Positions 8,991 through 19,116 are shown, counted from the stretch's first letter. The stretch is DNA of 38,720 bases from Deltaproteobacteria bacterium (GCA_016930835.1 JAFGGA010000165.1:1-38720), one strand, 5' to 3'. Numbers and translations are program-made. The notes: generated from the letters alone by a model not told the origin.

Positions 8991-9380
8991 ATGAAAACAT
9001 TTATGTGTAAGGCCATGTTAGGTAAGGACAAGGCTCCGGATGTGGGTATGGATTGGGCCATATCAAAAAGATGTCTGTTCTCCATGGGGGAGGAATATCT
9101 GGTAGCCGGTGGACATAAGATTATGTTTTCGGAGATTGAAAAAGCCACTTTACTCGTTGTACCCTCTACATTTTTCCTGCAGGGATGCATCTTATCCATA
9201 AAAACGAAGGACGGCATCTTGAATCGTTATCAATTACGGTACTCATCTTTCTGGAAAAAAGGACTCCCGTTCGAGGTTGAGCGAATGAATGTCAGTATGC
9301 CAAGTGTATGGTTCAGCCGCATCATGATTGCCGGGATGGTTCTTTTCATAGTGTGGTATTTTTTTAAGAAGACATGGTGA
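8991..9380 (+). CDS. Small hypothetical protein with C-terminal membrane helix, possible PH-like fold
   Basis: A 129-residue protein of unknown function. I start at the ATG at 8991, preceded by AAGGA 7 bases away; an in-frame TTG at 8967 has no such site. The body (about residues 20-100) is a run of short beta-like segments with one predicted helix, a pattern seen in bacterial PH-like domains, but the sequence match is not strong enough to claim. Residues about 103-122 (FSRIMIAGMVLFIVWYFF) form one membrane segment, ending in a short basic tail KKTW, so the soluble part probably lies on the outside or inside with a C-terminal anchor. It follows the response regulator by 30 bases and may be co-transcribed with it. 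Confidence 0.7.
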   Translation: MKTFMCKAMLGKDKAPDVGMDWAISKRCLFSMGEEYLVAGGHKIMFSEIEKATLLVVPSTFFLQGCILSIKTKDGILNRYQLRYSSFWKKGLPFEVERMNVSMPSVWFSRIMIAGMVLFIVWYFFKKTW

Positions 9381-9436
9381 TTTAGAAAGAGGTGATGAGC
9401 TTATCCTATTCAGGAAGATCCATCAGGTATTCATCC

Positions 9437-10033
9437 ATGAATATTGTATTTGATTTGGGAGGTGTGGTTTTCCATTGGAGTCCGGACGAGATTATTGCGG
9501 ATCTGTTCGGATCAAAGGAGATTCGCGACCACGTTAAAAAGCAGGTATTTGAACATCCGGATTGGATCGCCTTGGATAGAGGGACTTTGGAAAGATCGGC
9601 CGCTATTGAAAACGCGGTTTTTAGAACCGGCCTTCCGCGGTCGGATATTATTAGACTGATGGATCATGTGCCTGAGACACTCATCCCCAAACCCAAGACA
9701 TTGGAACTTATCAGGCTTGTCAAAAAGAGTGGGAATCGGATCTTTATATTGTCCAATATGCAGGTTCCGGCAATCCATTACCTGAGGGAAAAATATCATT
9801 TCTGGGCCCTTTTTGATGGGATAGTGGTCTCTTGTGAAATCCATATGGTGAAACCGGAATCGGGGATTTATCAATATCTGTTGCAAAAGTATAATCTTTC
9901 TCCTGAAGAAACCGTTTTTATCGATGATATGATGGTAAACCTTAAGCCGGCGGAGGAATTGGGGATCCATTGCATTCAATTCAAAAATCCGGTTCAGTGT
10001 AAGGAAGAATTGAAATCAAGGGGGTGTGTTTAG
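9437..10033 (+). CDS. HAD superfamily hydrolase, subfamily IA (YihX-like)
   Basis: Predicted cytosolic phosphatase of 198 residues. Motif I is FDLGGVVF, with nucleophile Asp but Gly in place of the usual second Asp two residues on, as in the YihX-type group (sugar-phosphate phosphatases). Motif II is FILSNM, motif III the Lys in MVKPESGIYQ, and motif IV FIDDMMVN. The ATG at 9437 puts motif I at residues 5-12 as is normal. Upstream GTG/ATG codons at 9392-9397 would add an unneeded 14-15 residues, although they follow an AGAGG. Substrate cannot be assigned. A cupin gene follows after 55 bases. Confidence 0.88.
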   Translation: MNIVFDLGGVVFHWSPDEIIADLFGSKEIRDHVKKQVFEHPDWIALDRGTLERSAAIENAVFRTGLPRSDIIRLMDHVPETLIPKPKTLELIRLVKKSGNRIFILSNMQVPAIHYLREKYHFWALFDGIVVSCEIHMVKPESGIYQYLLQKYNLSPEETVFIDDMMVNLKPAEELGIHCIQFKNPVQCKEELKSRGCV

Positions 10034-10088
10034 CGTCCACTCTAAATTCGGATCGATGTGATGAGATTAATAAACATGGGAGGAGGAT

Positions 10089-10433
10089 ATGGTTGTTAAG
10101 ACATTAAGTGATGTGCCGGCTCAAGGTGTGGAGGGCTATGATCGCATCGAAAAGCGAGTCGTCATCGGCCAGGATGATGGATCACAAGAGATTGTTTTAC
10201 GTTATTTCAGTATCGGGGTAGGTGGAATGAGCCCACATCACTCCCACGACTTTCCCCATTTGGTGAAAATCGAAGCGGGGAATGGCGCGGTTTTGGACGC
10301 GATGGGGAATGAGCGTCACCTGCAAAAAGGGGATTATGTGTATATCCCGGATAATGAGGTTCATCATTTCATCAATACCGGATCAGAACCGTTTGATTTT
10401 ATTTGTATCGTCCCGAAAAGAGGAGAGGGCTAG
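10089..10433 (+). CDS. Cupin-domain protein
   Basis: Single conserved cupin barrel of 114 residues. Cupin motif 1 appears as SPHHSHDFPHLVKIEAG (metal-ligand histidines near residues 49-56) and motif 2 as KGDYVYIPDNEVHHFINTG (residues about 78-97). GGGAGG and GGAGG lie directly before the ATG. Small cupins of this type often bind a metal and act as isomerases, dioxygenases or sensors, and the reaction cannot be told here. It follows the HAD gene by 55 bases in the same direction. Convergent with the receiver-protein gene. Confidence 0.88.
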   Translation: MVVKTLSDVPAQGVEGYDRIEKRVVIGQDDGSQEIVLRYFSIGVGGMSPHHSHDFPHLVKIEAGNGAVLDAMGNERHLQKGDYVYIPDNEVHHFINTGSEPFDFICIVPKRGEG

Positions 10434-10507
10434 GCATGTTATTTTTGACTTCGGAAATGACAGCCACATTAGCTTATCAAGAGCGATCTCTTCGTCAATG
10501 ACTCCCA

Positions 10508-10996
10508 TTAGTAATAATAAGGAAATTTTTCCCAAAATTTTTTGTCTTTATCCTGCCATTTGGGTGTGAATTTTTTTGCGTAAAAATCGGCAAACCGATC
10601 CATCCAGCGCCACCAGGTATTCTTATCCTTTTCTTTAGCCTCCAGAACATCGTTGAGATAGATTGTGATGTCCGCCATTTTTTCCTTGGGGATATAAAGG
10701 GCGGCTCCCTGTTTAAAGGATCTGATGGTGTTTTCCATATTAAATGCATGTGCCGTGAGCATCACGGCGATGACATCTTTTTGCTTCGCGATATCCAGGA
10801 GTTTATATCCATCAACACCCATAATATCCAAAATCGCGATATCAAAAGGCTGGGATTCCATTTTCTCCTTGGCCTCTTTAAAATTGGAAGCTGTATCGAT
10901 CTTAGACATGGTTAATAGTTCTTTTAGGGTCTCCAGAACATCCGGTTCATCATCAACGATAAGGACTTTTTTGCCGTTTAAATACTGTCCGCTCAT
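10508..10996 (-). CDS. Stand-alone response-regulator receiver with a Trp/Tyr-rich C-terminal tail
   Basis: 162-residue protein: a receiver domain (residues 9-125) with acidic pair Asp15/Asp16, phosphoacceptor Asp57 and the Lys in YIPKEK. The loop after Asp57 is DIMGVDG, lacking the usual Pro (DxxMPxxDG). No DNA-binding or enzymatic output domain follows. Instead the last approximately 35 residues are aromatic and charged, with repeated W/F/Y and ending FPYYY; I do not recognise this tail. I start at 10996 because AAAGGAG lies 8 bases upstream. An in-frame ATG at 11014 overlaps that site. No histidine kinase is adjacent. A possible promoter lies at 11203-11232, leaving a leader of about 200 bases. 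Confidence 0.85.
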   Translation of the reverse strand: MSGQYLNGKKVLIVDDEPDVLETLKELLTMSKIDTASNFKEAKEKMESQPFDIAILDIMGVDGYKLLDIAKQKDVIAVMLTAHAFNMENTIRSFKQGAALYIPKEKMADITIYLNDVLEAKEKDKNTWWRWMDRFADFYAKKFTPKWQDKDKKFWEKFPYYY

Positions 10997-11040
10997 GAGC
11001 TTGTCTCCTTTCATTGTTTAGCCCATCCAATAATCCTCTC

Positions 11041-11074
11041 CTCCCGGTGCCAGGCGGGTTATTCGGGGGGGGAG
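11041..11074. other. Interrupted inverted repeat with an 8-G run
   Basis: CTCCC at 11041-11045 pairs with GGGAG at 11070-11074, enclosing a run of eight G at 11065-11072. It lies in the long leader of the receiver-protein gene. It could be a weak RNA hairpin; there is no U-run to make it a terminator. Confidence 0.2.
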
Positions 11075-11202
11075 GGCATTTCTGAATGGGCATTGATCTA
11101 TCCATCCATCAGGTCCAAATGGGGTGCCGGTGATAAAACATCGGGAACAGACATGGTCGTAATCGAATCCGAATGTGTGGATGCATATCCTATCGAATTT
11201 GT

Positions 11203-11232
11203 AATATAAGATAATTTGTTGGCAAAAATCAA
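11203..11232 (-). promoter_or_regulatory. Possible sigma70-type promoter for the receiver-protein gene
   Basis: On the minus strand TTGATT (11232-11227), an 18-base spacer, then TATATT (11208-11203). Both boxes match the consensus in 4-5 of 6 positions. It lies downstream of recG and upstream of the receiver gene. Confidence 0.3.
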
Positions 11233-11270
11233 GGAAAAGGGCAGGAGAGTTATTTTACATCTATCAACAT

Positions 11271-13397
11271 TCAAAGATCCAATGATCGTTCCAACATCAT
11301 CTTCACCATATTCTTTAATAACGCGTTTTCCGGTTTTATCAGTTTGGGGTCCAAGATGATCAGACGCTGGGCCTCGCGCTTTGCTCTTAAAAAAAGATCC
11401 TGCTCTCGCATGACCTCAGTAAGATCCAGCTCCCCCAGCCCGGCCTGTCTCATTCCCATTATCTCTCCATGCCCCCGGAATTCCAAGTCTTTTTGGGCGA
11501 TCTCAAAGCCATCATGACATTTCACCAATGTCTCCAATCTGGAACGGCCCGCCGAGGGGGCGTTATCGGATTCAATCAAAAGACAGATGCCTTTTTCCGA
11601 TCCTCTACCCACTCGACCCCTTAATTGATGAAGCTGGGCCAGACCAAAACGCTCAGCGTGCTCAATGATCATTACAGTGGCATTGGGAACATGGACACCC
11701 ACCTCGATGATCGTTGTTCCCACAAGGACATGAATACGACCTTTATGAAATGCATTCATTACCATTTCCCGCTCCTCACTTAATTGTCGACCATGGACCA
11801 GTCCGATCCTGAATGGAGGGCTGAGGACCTTTTTGAACCGACTAGCCATTTCCTGAGCGCTCTTTAGATCCATTTCCTCGGATCCCTCAATCACCGGGCA
11901 AATGATAAAGGCCTGTTGGCCGGCGGATAATTTTTCTCTTAATACATCAAAGGCCCACTTTTTTTGTTTTACTCCAATGATATGGGTCTCCACCGGTACA
12001 TGCCCTTTTGGATATTCTTTAATCATGGATATATCCATATCTCCATAGATGGCGATGGCCAAGGTCCTAGGGATGGGTGTGGCCGTCATCACCAGGACAT
12101 GGGGAGTATCTCCTTTTTCCTGCATCAAGGCCCTCTGCCGAACACCGAATCGATGCTGTTCATCAATGACCACCAGCCCCAAGTCCGCAAACGCAAGTTT
12201 CTCCTGAATGAGGGCATGGGTCCCTATGATCAGGTTGTAAGCGCCATCACGGATTTCACCATATATGTCATCTCGTGTTTTCTTTTTCTGAGCACCCGAA
12301 AGCAGGACGGGCCTCAATCCCATTGTCTCGGGAAGACCGGAAAGATATTCAAGGTGTTGTTTGGCCAGGATCTGGGTGGGCGTCATTAAGGCTACTTGTT
12401 TTTTGTTTAGGATCGCCATATATGCGGCTAATGCGGCCACCACGGTCTTGCCGCTCCCCACATCCCCCATGAGCAAGCGCTTCATGGGCCTGCCGGCCAA
12501 AAAATCCTTTTTTATTTCTTCAACCGCTTGGTGTTGGTGAGAGGTTAGGGGGAACGGGAAAAATGCCTCCATATCCTTGAGTTCACATCGAGGTAAGGCA
12601 TAGGGGGGACTGACGGTGTCTTCCCGAGATTGCCGTGTAACGGTAAGGGCCAGCATGACGGAGAAGAATCGGTCAAAAACGAGCCGTTTATGCCATTTCG
12701 TGTCAAATCGGTTTAAAGCGCTTATGGATGATGTTTTGGGCGGAAAATGGACATTATGTATGGCTTGCTGGAGAGTGGGAAGGTCTAATCCGCCAAGCAG
12801 TTCTTCTGGAACGGGGTCAATGATGCGATGCAAATACCCATCGCAAGATATGCGGATTAATGATCTTAAAAAGTGATCCGAAATCCCTTGAATCGATGAA
12901 TAAACAGGATAAAAATCCAGTCTGTCATCCAGTTTATCCTGGCCTGACACGGTGATATCAGGATGTATCATCTGGATGTGTCCACGATTATGGGTCCCGG
13001 TTCCATAAACCAAACATTCGGTCCCTTGCCGAGTGAACCGTTCCAAATGACCTTTGATATATCTGAACCAAATGAGTTCAAGAGAGCCCGTGGCATCCCG
13101 GACTATTATTCTATAAATCCGCTTTCGGCTCCTGAAGAACCGTTCTTCATTTCCGTAGATCACCTGACCTCGGATAAGGGAGCGTTCCCCGTTTTTGATC
13201 TCCCGGATGGGGGTGATTCGGGTGCGATCTTCATATCGAACAGGTGTAAAGAAAAAAAGGTCCGCCAGCGTGTGGATACCCTTATGGGCAAAACATGCCG
13301 ATTTTTGAGGTCCCACCCCTTTGAGGCGGATCAGAGGATCTGTGAGTGTTTGGATCCCTTGCAGAGGGTTGGTGTTATGGTTTTTCTTTCCAGCCAT
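11271..13397 (-). CDS. recG: ATP-dependent DNA helicase RecG
   Basis: Superfamily 2 helicase that remodels stalled forks and branched DNA. 708 residues, normal length. The N-terminal wedge/OB region begins with [34 protein letters not shown] in family style (helix-hairpin-helix plus PxxYxD). Motif I is GDVGSGKT with Lys317, motif II DEQH at 412-415, motif [11 protein letters not shown], and motif [11 protein letters not shown], followed by the C-terminal RecG segment ([17 protein letters not shown]). The start lies 23 bases inside the end of pcm, so the genes are coupled. DUF72-pcm-recG forms one minus-strand operon. Confidence 0.97.
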   Translation of the reverse strand: MAGKKNHNTNPLQGIQTLTDPLIRLKGVGPQKSACFAHKGIHTLADLFFFTPVRYEDRTRITPIREIKNGERSLIRGQVIYGNEERFFRSRKRIYRIIVRDATGSLELIWFRYIKGHLERFTRQGTECLVYGTGTHNRGHIQMIHPDITVSGQDKLDDRLDFYPVYSSIQGISDHFLRSLIRISCDGYLHRIIDPVPEELLGGLDLPTLQQAIHNVHFPPKTSSISALNRFDTKWHKRLVFDRFFSVMLALTVTRQSREDTVSPPYALPRCELKDMEAFFPFPLTSHQHQAVEEIKKDFLAGRPMKRLLMGDVGSGKTVVAALAAYMAILNKKQVALMTPTQILAKQHLEYLSGLPETMGLRPVLLSGAQKKKTRDDIYGEIRDGAYNLIIGTHALIQEKLAFADLGLVVIDEQHRFGVRQRALMQEKGDTPHVLVMTATPIPRTLAIAIYGDMDISMIKEYPKGHVPVETHIIGVKQKKWAFDVLREKLSAGQQAFIICPVIEGSEEMDLKSAQEMASRFKKVLSPPFRIGLVHGRQLSEEREMVMNAFHKGRIHVLVGTTIIEVGVHVPNATVMIIEHAERFGLAQLHQLRGRVGRGSEKGICLLIESDNAPSAGRSRLETLVKCHDGFEIAQKDLEFRGHGEIMGMRQAGLGELDLTEVMREQDLFLRAKREAQRLIILDPKLIKPENALLKNMVKMMLERSLDL

Positions 13398-14028
13398 GAA
13401 TGCCTATCAAATCCACAAATCTGCATCCGCCGAGATTTTCTTTTTTGTACTGGTTGTTGCTTTTTTTAATCTTGATCAGCTCCTGACTGAACCGATTTCC
13501 CACCGGTACCACCATTCGCCCTCCATCGGCCAACTGATCCAATAAGGGCTCCGGTATGCGAGGGGCACCAGCGGTCACGATGATGGCGTCATAGGGGGAA
13601 TACTCTTTCCAACCCATGGTGCCATCAAATGCCTTGAACATGATATTGGTATATCCCAATTCATGTAACAGATGCCTGGCCTTTGCCATCAGGGGCATGA
13701 TTCGTTCAATGGTGTAGACTCTTTCGGACAATTCAGCCAAAATAGCGGCTTGATATCCGCTCCCAGTACCGATTTCGAGGGTCTTTCCCTTGCCGGTCAG
13801 TTCAAGAGCTTCGGTCATAAGGGCCACAATGTACGGTTGGGAGATGGTCTGTTTATGGCCTATGGGAAGCGGATGATCGTTATACGCCTCTCCCGCCAGT
13901 GCCTCCTCCACGAAAAGATGGCGATGGATCTTTCCCATGGCCTCCAGGACTCCCTTATCGCGGATGCCCCTGGGGATGAGTTGGCTTTTTACCATCCGTT
14001 CCCTGGCTAAACGGTAGTCATGATTCAT
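13375..14028 (-). CDS. pcm: Protein-L-isoaspartate O-methyltransferase
   Basis: Uses S-adenosylmethionine to methylate L-isoaspartyl residues in aged proteins and so starts their repair; cytosolic. 217 residues, normal. The conserved Ser/Thr-rich segment [19 protein letters not shown] is at about residues 57-75, the SAM-binding motif [12 protein letters not shown] follows at about 84-95, then [24 protein letters not shown]. It overlaps DUF72 by 4 bases upstream and recG by 23 bases downstream. Confidence 0.96.
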   Translation of the reverse strand: MNHDYRLARERMVKSQLIPRGIRDKGVLEAMGKIHRHLFVEEALAGEAYNDHPLPIGHKQTISQPYIVALMTEALELTGKGKTLEIGTGSGYQAAILAELSERVYTIERIMPLMAKARHLLHELGYTNIMFKAFDGTMGWKEYSPYDAIIVTAGAPRIPEPLLDQLADGGRMVVPVGNRFSQELIKIKKSNNQYKKENLGGCRFVDLIGIHGWKEKP

Positions 14029-14822
14029 GAATAATTCCTATCTACTCGCTCCAGCATATTGATCAACATCCTGGCATTGTTGACCGCTTGGGCCCTGGCA
14101 TGATTATTAAAAAACACATACAGCTTATCCGTATCCTCCGCCAATTTACGAATTCTCGGTACCCATTCCCGGAGCTCTTCATTCGAATAGAGATAATCAT
14201 ACCTTTTTGTCGCATCCGTACCATACCAATTTTTTTTATTGCGCCCATGAAAGCGAACATATCCAATACGGGATGTATGAATGAACATGGGTGGAATAAG
14301 AGCTGGTAATGCCGGCTCATCCACGCATACAAATCCCGCGTTCAAATCCTTAAGAGATTTGAAGACCGACTCTCGGAGCCACTCCTTCTGACGAAACTCC
14401 ACAACCGCCGGGATTGGGGCCAATGCTTCAATTAAAGATTTCAGGTAAACCCTGTTGGCGGGCAGATAATGGAACCCCTGGGGGAACTGTAATAGAACGG
14501 CGCCCATTTTACCGGCTTCTATAAATGGAGAGATCCCTTTCATGAATAGCGGAAGGATCTCTGAAAGGGATCGATTCGATATCTCATGGGTCATTTGTCG
14601 GTTTGCTTTGATGACGAATTCCATCCTTTCCTCGGAATTGACCAGCATCTGCCTGGCTAGGCGGGCATCCGGAATCCGGTAATAGGAAAAATTTAATTCC
14701 AAGACCTGAAATTGGTGGGAGTAGAATGTGAGGTAATCCTTGGGGTCCATCTCTTTCGGGTAAAATACTTCATGCCAATCTTGATAAGAAAAACCAGAAG
14801 TTCCTATTAGAATATTCGTCAT
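14025..14822 (-). CDS. DUF72 (YecE-type) family protein
   Basis: 265 residues of the DUF72 family, a TIM-barrel-like group of unknown biochemical role. Family marks seen are [17 protein letters not shown] at the N-terminus, [34 protein letters not shown] and YVRFHGRN, and the C-terminal [16 protein letters not shown]. The gene is first in the operon with pcm and recG and overlaps pcm by 4 bases (ATGA). An AGGG lies about 10 bases before the ATG. Partnership with a repair methyltransferase and a helicase does not by itself reveal a function. Confidence 0.92.
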   Translation of the reverse strand: MTNILIGTSGFSYQDWHEVFYPKEMDPKDYLTFYSHQFQVLELNFSYYRIPDARLARQMLVNSEERMEFVIKANRQMTHEISNRSLSEILPLFMKGISPFIEAGKMGAVLLQFPQGFHYLPANRVYLKSLIEALAPIPAVVEFRQKEWLRESVFKSLKDLNAGFVCVDEPALPALIPPMFIHTSRIGYVRFHGRNKKNWYGTDATKRYDYLYSNEELREWVPRIRKLAEDTDKLYVFFNNHARAQAVNNARMLINMLERVDRNYS

Positions 14823-14885
14823 CGGTTTATGCCCTGGAAGGGGGATTTAGAACGTCGATTTGTTCGAGCGGTTTGACCTTTAAGA

Positions 14886-14915
14886 ATTATGCCCCAATAT
14901 GCACAGGATAAGCAA
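14886..14915 (-). promoter_or_regulatory. Possible promoter of the DUF72-pcm-recG operon
   Basis: Minus strand TTGCTT (14915-14910), 18-base spacer, CATAAT (14891-14886). The -10 box matches the consensus in 5 of 6 positions, and it lies 64 bases before the DUF72 start. The 248-base gap 14823-15070 lies between divergent genes; I see nothing else definite in it. Confidence 0.35.
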
Positions 14916-15070
14916 CCCATTTTCATTTTTTTCAGTGATCACCGTCCTTCAATATGTTAAAATATATTTATATCTTATGGTGTTGTTGTGTGATCTTAAA
15001 CAAAACAAGCGGATTGATGTCAAATGTAATGATAAAAATGAGAGATTATCCTTATTCAGGAGGTCTGGCC

Positions 15071-15634
15071 ATGACTCAAAACCCGGATCGTAAATTTTAT
15101 TTAAGAGAATTTAAGGCCATTAGCCATGCCATATCAACCTATGAAGACCTGAACCTGTTGATCAACCACATCGCGGAAGGCACTACCAGAACCTTTGACG
15201 CCAAAGGGTGTTGTATCATGCTCTATGATGACAGGGAAAACCAGCTCTTTACCGTGAGCAGTTATGGTGTCAGTGAAAAATATACGGATAAAGGTCCACT
15301 TTGGGTTGATAATAACGATTGCGCGTTTGTGCAAGGTGAACCCGTCTACATCGCGGATACCCAGAACGATCCTCGAATCCAATATCCGGCGGCCGCAAAA
15401 GAGGAAGGAATCGTTTCTATCCTGTCCATCCCCATTTCATATCGAGGGACAGCGGTTGGAACGATACGGATCTACCATGGTGAAGCAAAACATTTCAATG
15501 AGGAAGATATTGAAAGTCTAAAAATATTGGCCGAGCATCTCGGATTGGTAATAGAAATCAATGGGCTGAAAAATTTTCTGGATAAAGTGAAGATGGCCAT
15601 GGACAGCCTGCCCATGCGCATGCTTAAGGAATGA
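15071..15634 (+). CDS. GAF-domain protein
   Basis: 187-residue stand-alone GAF domain, a small-ligand or redox sensing fold (residues about 20-165). Marks include FDAKGCCIMLYDDRENQLFT, PVYIADTQNDPRIQYP and SILSIPISYRGTAVGTIRIY. There is no kinase or cyclase output on the same chain. The start at 15071 is set by AGGAGGT 6 bases upstream; in-frame upstream codons lack such a site. The two vicinal Cys in KGCC could be ligand or redox residues, which is inference. It leads a three-gene cluster with an atypical kinase-fold protein (10-base gap) and a universal stress protein. Confidence 0.88.
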   Translation: MTQNPDRKFYLREFKAISHAISTYEDLNLLINHIAEGTTRTFDAKGCCIMLYDDRENQLFTVSSYGVSEKYTDKGPLWVDNNDCAFVQGEPVYIADTQNDPRIQYPAAAKEEGIVSILSIPISYRGTAVGTIRIYHGEAKHFNEEDIESLKILAEHLGLVIEINGLKNFLDKVKMAMDSLPMRMLKE

Positions 15635-15644
15635 TGATCTTTCC

Positions 15645-16547
15645 ATGGAACAGCGTCAGTTTACAGACACATCCAATGTGTTTTCCATTGACTATGGAGA
15701 TGTCATTCTTGTAAACGGGAAACGATTTCAAGTGACCGGGCATGAGCGCGAACGTCGATTCGGGATTGAAGACCCGAAGTTCTGGGTTAAAAAAGTTCTT
15801 GATCTGGAAACGGGAGAGAAGAAGATCATTAAACTCTCTTTTTTTGAAACATTTGAACTTCTTCTGGGCGGCGTTAAGATAAATTGCTTTCGAAACCCGA
15901 AAAAAGAGGGCGATATCCTGAATACAGTGAGAGGTCACCCGCACTTTATGCAAGGTTGGTCCTGCCCGGATTCTCAAGGCAATATTTTGCGTATTTTGGA
16001 TATTGTACAGGGGCCTAATTTTTTGACCTATCTGGGTTCATTGGATATGAACCACGAAACATATTTCCAAAAGACGTTCCCGAACATATTGGAGCATCTG
16101 TTCAGAGCCTTTGATGCCATCCGCTTTCTTCATGTAAAAGGGTTCAAGCATGGCGATATTCGTAATGATCATATTATTGTGGAGCAGGGAACGGGAAATT
16201 ATGTCTGGATCGATTTTGATTATGATTTTATCACGAATGAGAACCCGTACGGCCTGGATATTATCGGTCTGGGGAATATTCTGCTCTATGCCGCCGGTAA
16301 AGGGTTTCATACTAAACGGGATATCGATGGAGAGGTCACTTTATATGGGGATTTACGGGAACGGATCAACCCGGGTGATTTCTCGATAATCAATAGAAGA
16401 CGCTTCGTCAATCTAAAAAAATTATATCCATATATCCCCGACTCTTTGAATGATATGCTCATCCATTTTTCAATGGGGACGGAGGTGTATTATGAATCTG
16501 TTCAAGAGATCATTGATGATTTGAATAGATACATGGATAGGTATTAA
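15645..16547 (+). CDS. Atypical protein-kinase-fold protein
   Basis: 300 residues with a divergent Ser/Thr kinase-like or APH-like fold. The ATP-anchoring Lys is probably Lys63 (KIIKLSF), and Glu88 may be its helix-C partner. The catalytic loop reads KHGDIRNDHIIV with Asp171 kept, but the Mg-binding Asn is replaced by His176. The DFG motif is DFD (Asp190-Phe-Asp192). No Gly-rich loop is plain near residues 30-45. Catalysis may be retained with altered metal binding, or the protein may be a pseudokinase; the sequence does not decide. The cluster with GAF and Usp genes suggests a stress-signalling role. The ribosome-binding site is weak (AAGGA about 14 bases upstream), so coupling to the GAF gene is likely. 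Confidence 0.8.
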   Translation: MEQRQFTDTSNVFSIDYGDVILVNGKRFQVTGHERERRFGIEDPKFWVKKVLDLETGEKKIIKLSFFETFELLLGGVKINCFRNPKKEGDILNTVRGHPHFMQGWSCPDSQGNILRILDIVQGPNFLTYLGSLDMNHETYFQKTFPNILEHLFRAFDAIRFLHVKGFKHGDIRNDHIIVEQGTGNYVWIDFDYDFITNENPYGLDIIGLGNILLYAAGKGFHTKRDIDGEVTLYGDLRERINPGDFSIINRRRFVNLKKLYPYIPDSLNDMLIHFSMGTEVYYESVQEIIDDLNRYMDRY

Positions 16548-16561
16548 GGAAGGAGGATGCT

Positions 16562-17017
16562 TTGGAAAAGCAAAAACGTTCCATCCTTGTGGCGTTAAAT
16601 GATTCCGTAAGTTCCAGAGCTGTGGTGGATTTTCTCATCGATCTAATACCATGCCCGGAGGATTGTTTCATCTATTTGTTACATTTTTTCAGGAAGCCAT
16701 CGGCCAGTGAAGAACTTATGGGTAAAAAATTTACTTCAGGGCTGTCTTCCAGGATGAAGATGGTTTTGGAAAAGGCCAAAGAAAAATTAGTGGAAAAGGG
16801 AATTGATCCCATGAATATCGAGACGGAGCTGGTGAGCCAACCCTATCCAACCATAGCGGACGGCATTATTGATCAGGTCAAGAGACGTAATGCAAATCTG
16901 GTGGTGATCGGTCGAAAAAAGATGTCGAAAGCCGAGGAGTTCGTCATGGGGGATATCAGCATAAAGCTTATCAGGTCCTTGGATGGAGTGTCCGTATTGG
17001 TTGTGAAGTCAAAATGA
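16562..17017 (+). CDS. Universal stress protein (UspA family)
   Basis: 151-residue single Usp domain. N-terminal RSILVALNDSVSSRAVVDFL and C-terminal NLVVIGRKKMSKAEEFVMGDISIKLIRS...SVLVVK fit the ATP-binding Usp pattern G-2x-G-9x-G(S/T) only loosely: the first Gly is present, but GRKKM replaces GSRG, so nucleotide binding is uncertain. The start is a TTG at 16562 preceded by AAGGAGG at the right distance; an ATG at 16557 is in a frame that closes after a few codons. It is the last gene of the GAF/kinase-fold/Usp cluster and converges on transketolase. Confidence 0.88.
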   Translation: MEKQKRSILVALNDSVSSRAVVDFLIDLIPCPEDCFIYLLHFFRKPSASEELMGKKFTSGLSSRMKMVLEKAKEKLVEKGIDPMNIETELVSQPYPTIADGIIDQVKRRNANLVVIGRKKMSKAEEFVMGDISIKLIRSLDGVSVLVVKSK

Positions 17018-17088
17018 AAATTTTCGCCTGCCTTGATATTAGACAAAATCGAGTATTTTCAAAGATCCCAAGGTGATCATATCTGGCC

Positions 17089-19116
17089 TTACATTCGCTT
17101 TAGAAGGGCCGTCGCCTCCTGAACAATCCGTTCGGACATAAAACCAAACTCCTTCAAGACCCTCGATCCCGGCGCGGATGCGCCGAAATGGTTGATGCCC
17201 ATCATGAATCCTCGATCACCGATATAACGTTCCCATCCCATGGAAATACCGGCTTCCACGGCAATACGGGCGGTCACCTCCTCGGGGAGGACCTGGCTTT
17301 TATATTCCTGGGGTGTTTCTTCAAAAAGCTCCCAGCTCGGCATATTTACAACCCTTGCGGAGATACCTTGATCATGAAGGATTTTAGCGGCTTGTAACGT
17401 TATATGGACCTCCGAGCCTGTCGCTATCAGGATGATATCCGGTTTGGTTTGAGGTTCAACCAGGATGTAGGCCCCGCTGGCTAGACCTTCGGCGGGAGGG
17501 TATTGCGAGCGGTCCAATATGGGAAGTTTCTGGCGGCTTAATATAAGGGCCACGGGTTTTTCCATGATGGATATGGCTTTCCGCCAAGCCACCACGGTCT
17601 CCGTGGCATCGGCGGGTCGAATAACCACAAGATCCGGTATGGCCCGTAAACATGCTAAATGTTCAATGGGTTGATGGGTGGGGCCATCTTCACCGACTGC
17701 AATGCTGTCATGAGTAAAGACATAAATAACGGGCAATTTCATTAATCCGGCCAAACGTATGGCGGGTCTCATGTAATCGGCAAACACCAGGAAAGTGCCG
17801 CCATAGGGAATCACCCCTTTATGCAAGGCCATTCCGGAAAGGATTCCTGCCATGGCATGCTCCCGAACGCCAAATCGGATGTTTCTCCCGTCGTATTGTC
17901 CCTTTTGGAAATCATGGGATGATGTGATAATGGTCTTATTGGATGGAGCGAGATCGGCCGATCCGCCCATCAAATTCGTTAATTTCTCCGCAATATTGTT
18001 TAACACCTTACCGGAGGCCGCACGGGTTGCCATAGGACCGTCCGATTGAGAGAAATGAGGTAGATCCAAATCCCATCCCTTTTTTAAGATATGATTGATT
18101 GAATCATTCAATTGCTCTGCAAGTCCTGGGTATTGTTTCTGGTAAGTCTTGAACCTTTCCTGCCACAATGATTCCGCTTCTTTTCCTTTCTCTATGCAAC
18201 ATCGAAATATTTTTAATGCCTGCTCCGGAATGAGAAAGGAGACATCCTCCGGCCAGCCCAAATTTTTTTTAGTCAGACGGATTTCATCTTCCCCGAGCGG
18301 TTCTCCATGGGCGGAAGCGGAATCCTGTTTATTCGGACTCCCATAGGCGATGTGGGTTTTGAGAAGGATGAGCGAAGGTCGATCCGTTTCGTTTCGGGCC
18401 TCTTGAATGGCCTGATAAATAGCGGTCCTGTCGTTTCCATCATTCACGTTTTGTACATGCCAATGATAGGCGCGAAACCTTTGCGCCACATCCTCCGTAA
18501 AGGCAATATCCGTCTTACCCTCAATGGTGATCTGATTGTCATCATAGATACAGATTAGTTTTGATAGACCTAGATGTCCCGCAAGGGAAGCGGCCTCGGA
18601 TGTCACACCCTCCATAAAATCTCCGTCACCGCACATGACATAGGTATAATGGTCTATGATCTCATGGCCTGGTTGATTAAAAACAGCTGCCAGATGTCGT
18701 TCAGCCAGCGCCATGCCCACTGCGTTGGTAAAACCCTGTCCAAGCGGGCCAGTCGTGGTTTCAACACCCGGTGTGCATCCGAATTCGGGGTGGCCGGGGG
18801 TGCAACTGCCCCATTGCCGGAAATTTTTGATTTCATCCAGAGCCAAATCATAACCGGTGAGGTGAAGAAGACTATATAGAAGCATGGACGCGTGACCACC
18901 AGAGAGGATAAAACGGTCCCGATCATACCAATCAGGATTTTTGGGGTTGTGTTTTAAAAATTTCGTCCACAACACAAAGGCCGCTGCAGCAAGTCCCATG
19001 GGCGCGCCTGGATGACCTGAATTCGCCTTTTGTACCGCATCCATTGAGAGGATACGGATTGTATTGATACATAATTCTTCATTATTCAGTGGGTTTTCAG
19101 GCTTCTCTTTTTGCAT
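17089..19116 (-). CDS. tkt: Transketolase
   Basis: Thiamine-diphosphate enzyme of the non-oxidative pentose phosphate pathway; moves two-carbon ketol units between sugar phosphates. 675 residues, normal. N-terminal [12 protein letters not shown], the TPP/Mg motif GDGDFMEG at 163-170, the donor-site [10 protein letters not shown], the catalytic region [10 protein letters not shown], and C-terminal DRFGASAPG-like segment ([10 protein letters not shown]) are all present. AAAGGAG lies 8 bases before the ATG. It is divergent from the sodium-pump beta gene, with a possible promoter at 19173-19202. Confidence 0.97.
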   Translation of the reverse strand: MQKEKPENPLNNEELCINTIRILSMDAVQKANSGHPGAPMGLAAAAFVLWTKFLKHNPKNPDWYDRDRFILSGGHASMLLYSLLHLTGYDLALDEIKNFRQWGSCTPGHPEFGCTPGVETTTGPLGQGFTNAVGMALAERHLAAVFNQPGHEIIDHYTYVMCGDGDFMEGVTSEAASLAGHLGLSKLICIYDDNQITIEGKTDIAFTEDVAQRFRAYHWHVQNVNDGNDRTAIYQAIQEARNETDRPSLILLKTHIAYGSPNKQDSASAHGEPLGEDEIRLTKKNLGWPEDVSFLIPEQALKIFRCCIEKGKEAESLWQERFKTYQKQYPGLAEQLNDSINHILKKGWDLDLPHFSQSDGPMATRAASGKVLNNIAEKLTNLMGGSADLAPSNKTIITSSHDFQKGQYDGRNIRFGVREHAMAGILSGMALHKGVIPYGGTFLVFADYMRPAIRLAGLMKLPVIYVFTHDSIAVGEDGPTHQPIEHLACLRAIPDLVVIRPADATETVVAWRKAISIMEKPVALILSRQKLPILDRSQYPPAEGLASGAYILVEPQTKPDIILIATGSEVHITLQAAKILHDQGISARVVNMPSWELFEETPQEYKSQVLPEEVTARIAVEAGISMGWERYIGDRGFMMGINHFGASAPGSRVLKEFGFMSERIVQEATALLKRM

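Noticed and set aside
15645-16547. Calling the protein a normal active Ser/Thr kinase
   Set aside because: The Mg-binding Asn is replaced by His and DFG by DFD; only an atypical kinase fold can be supported.
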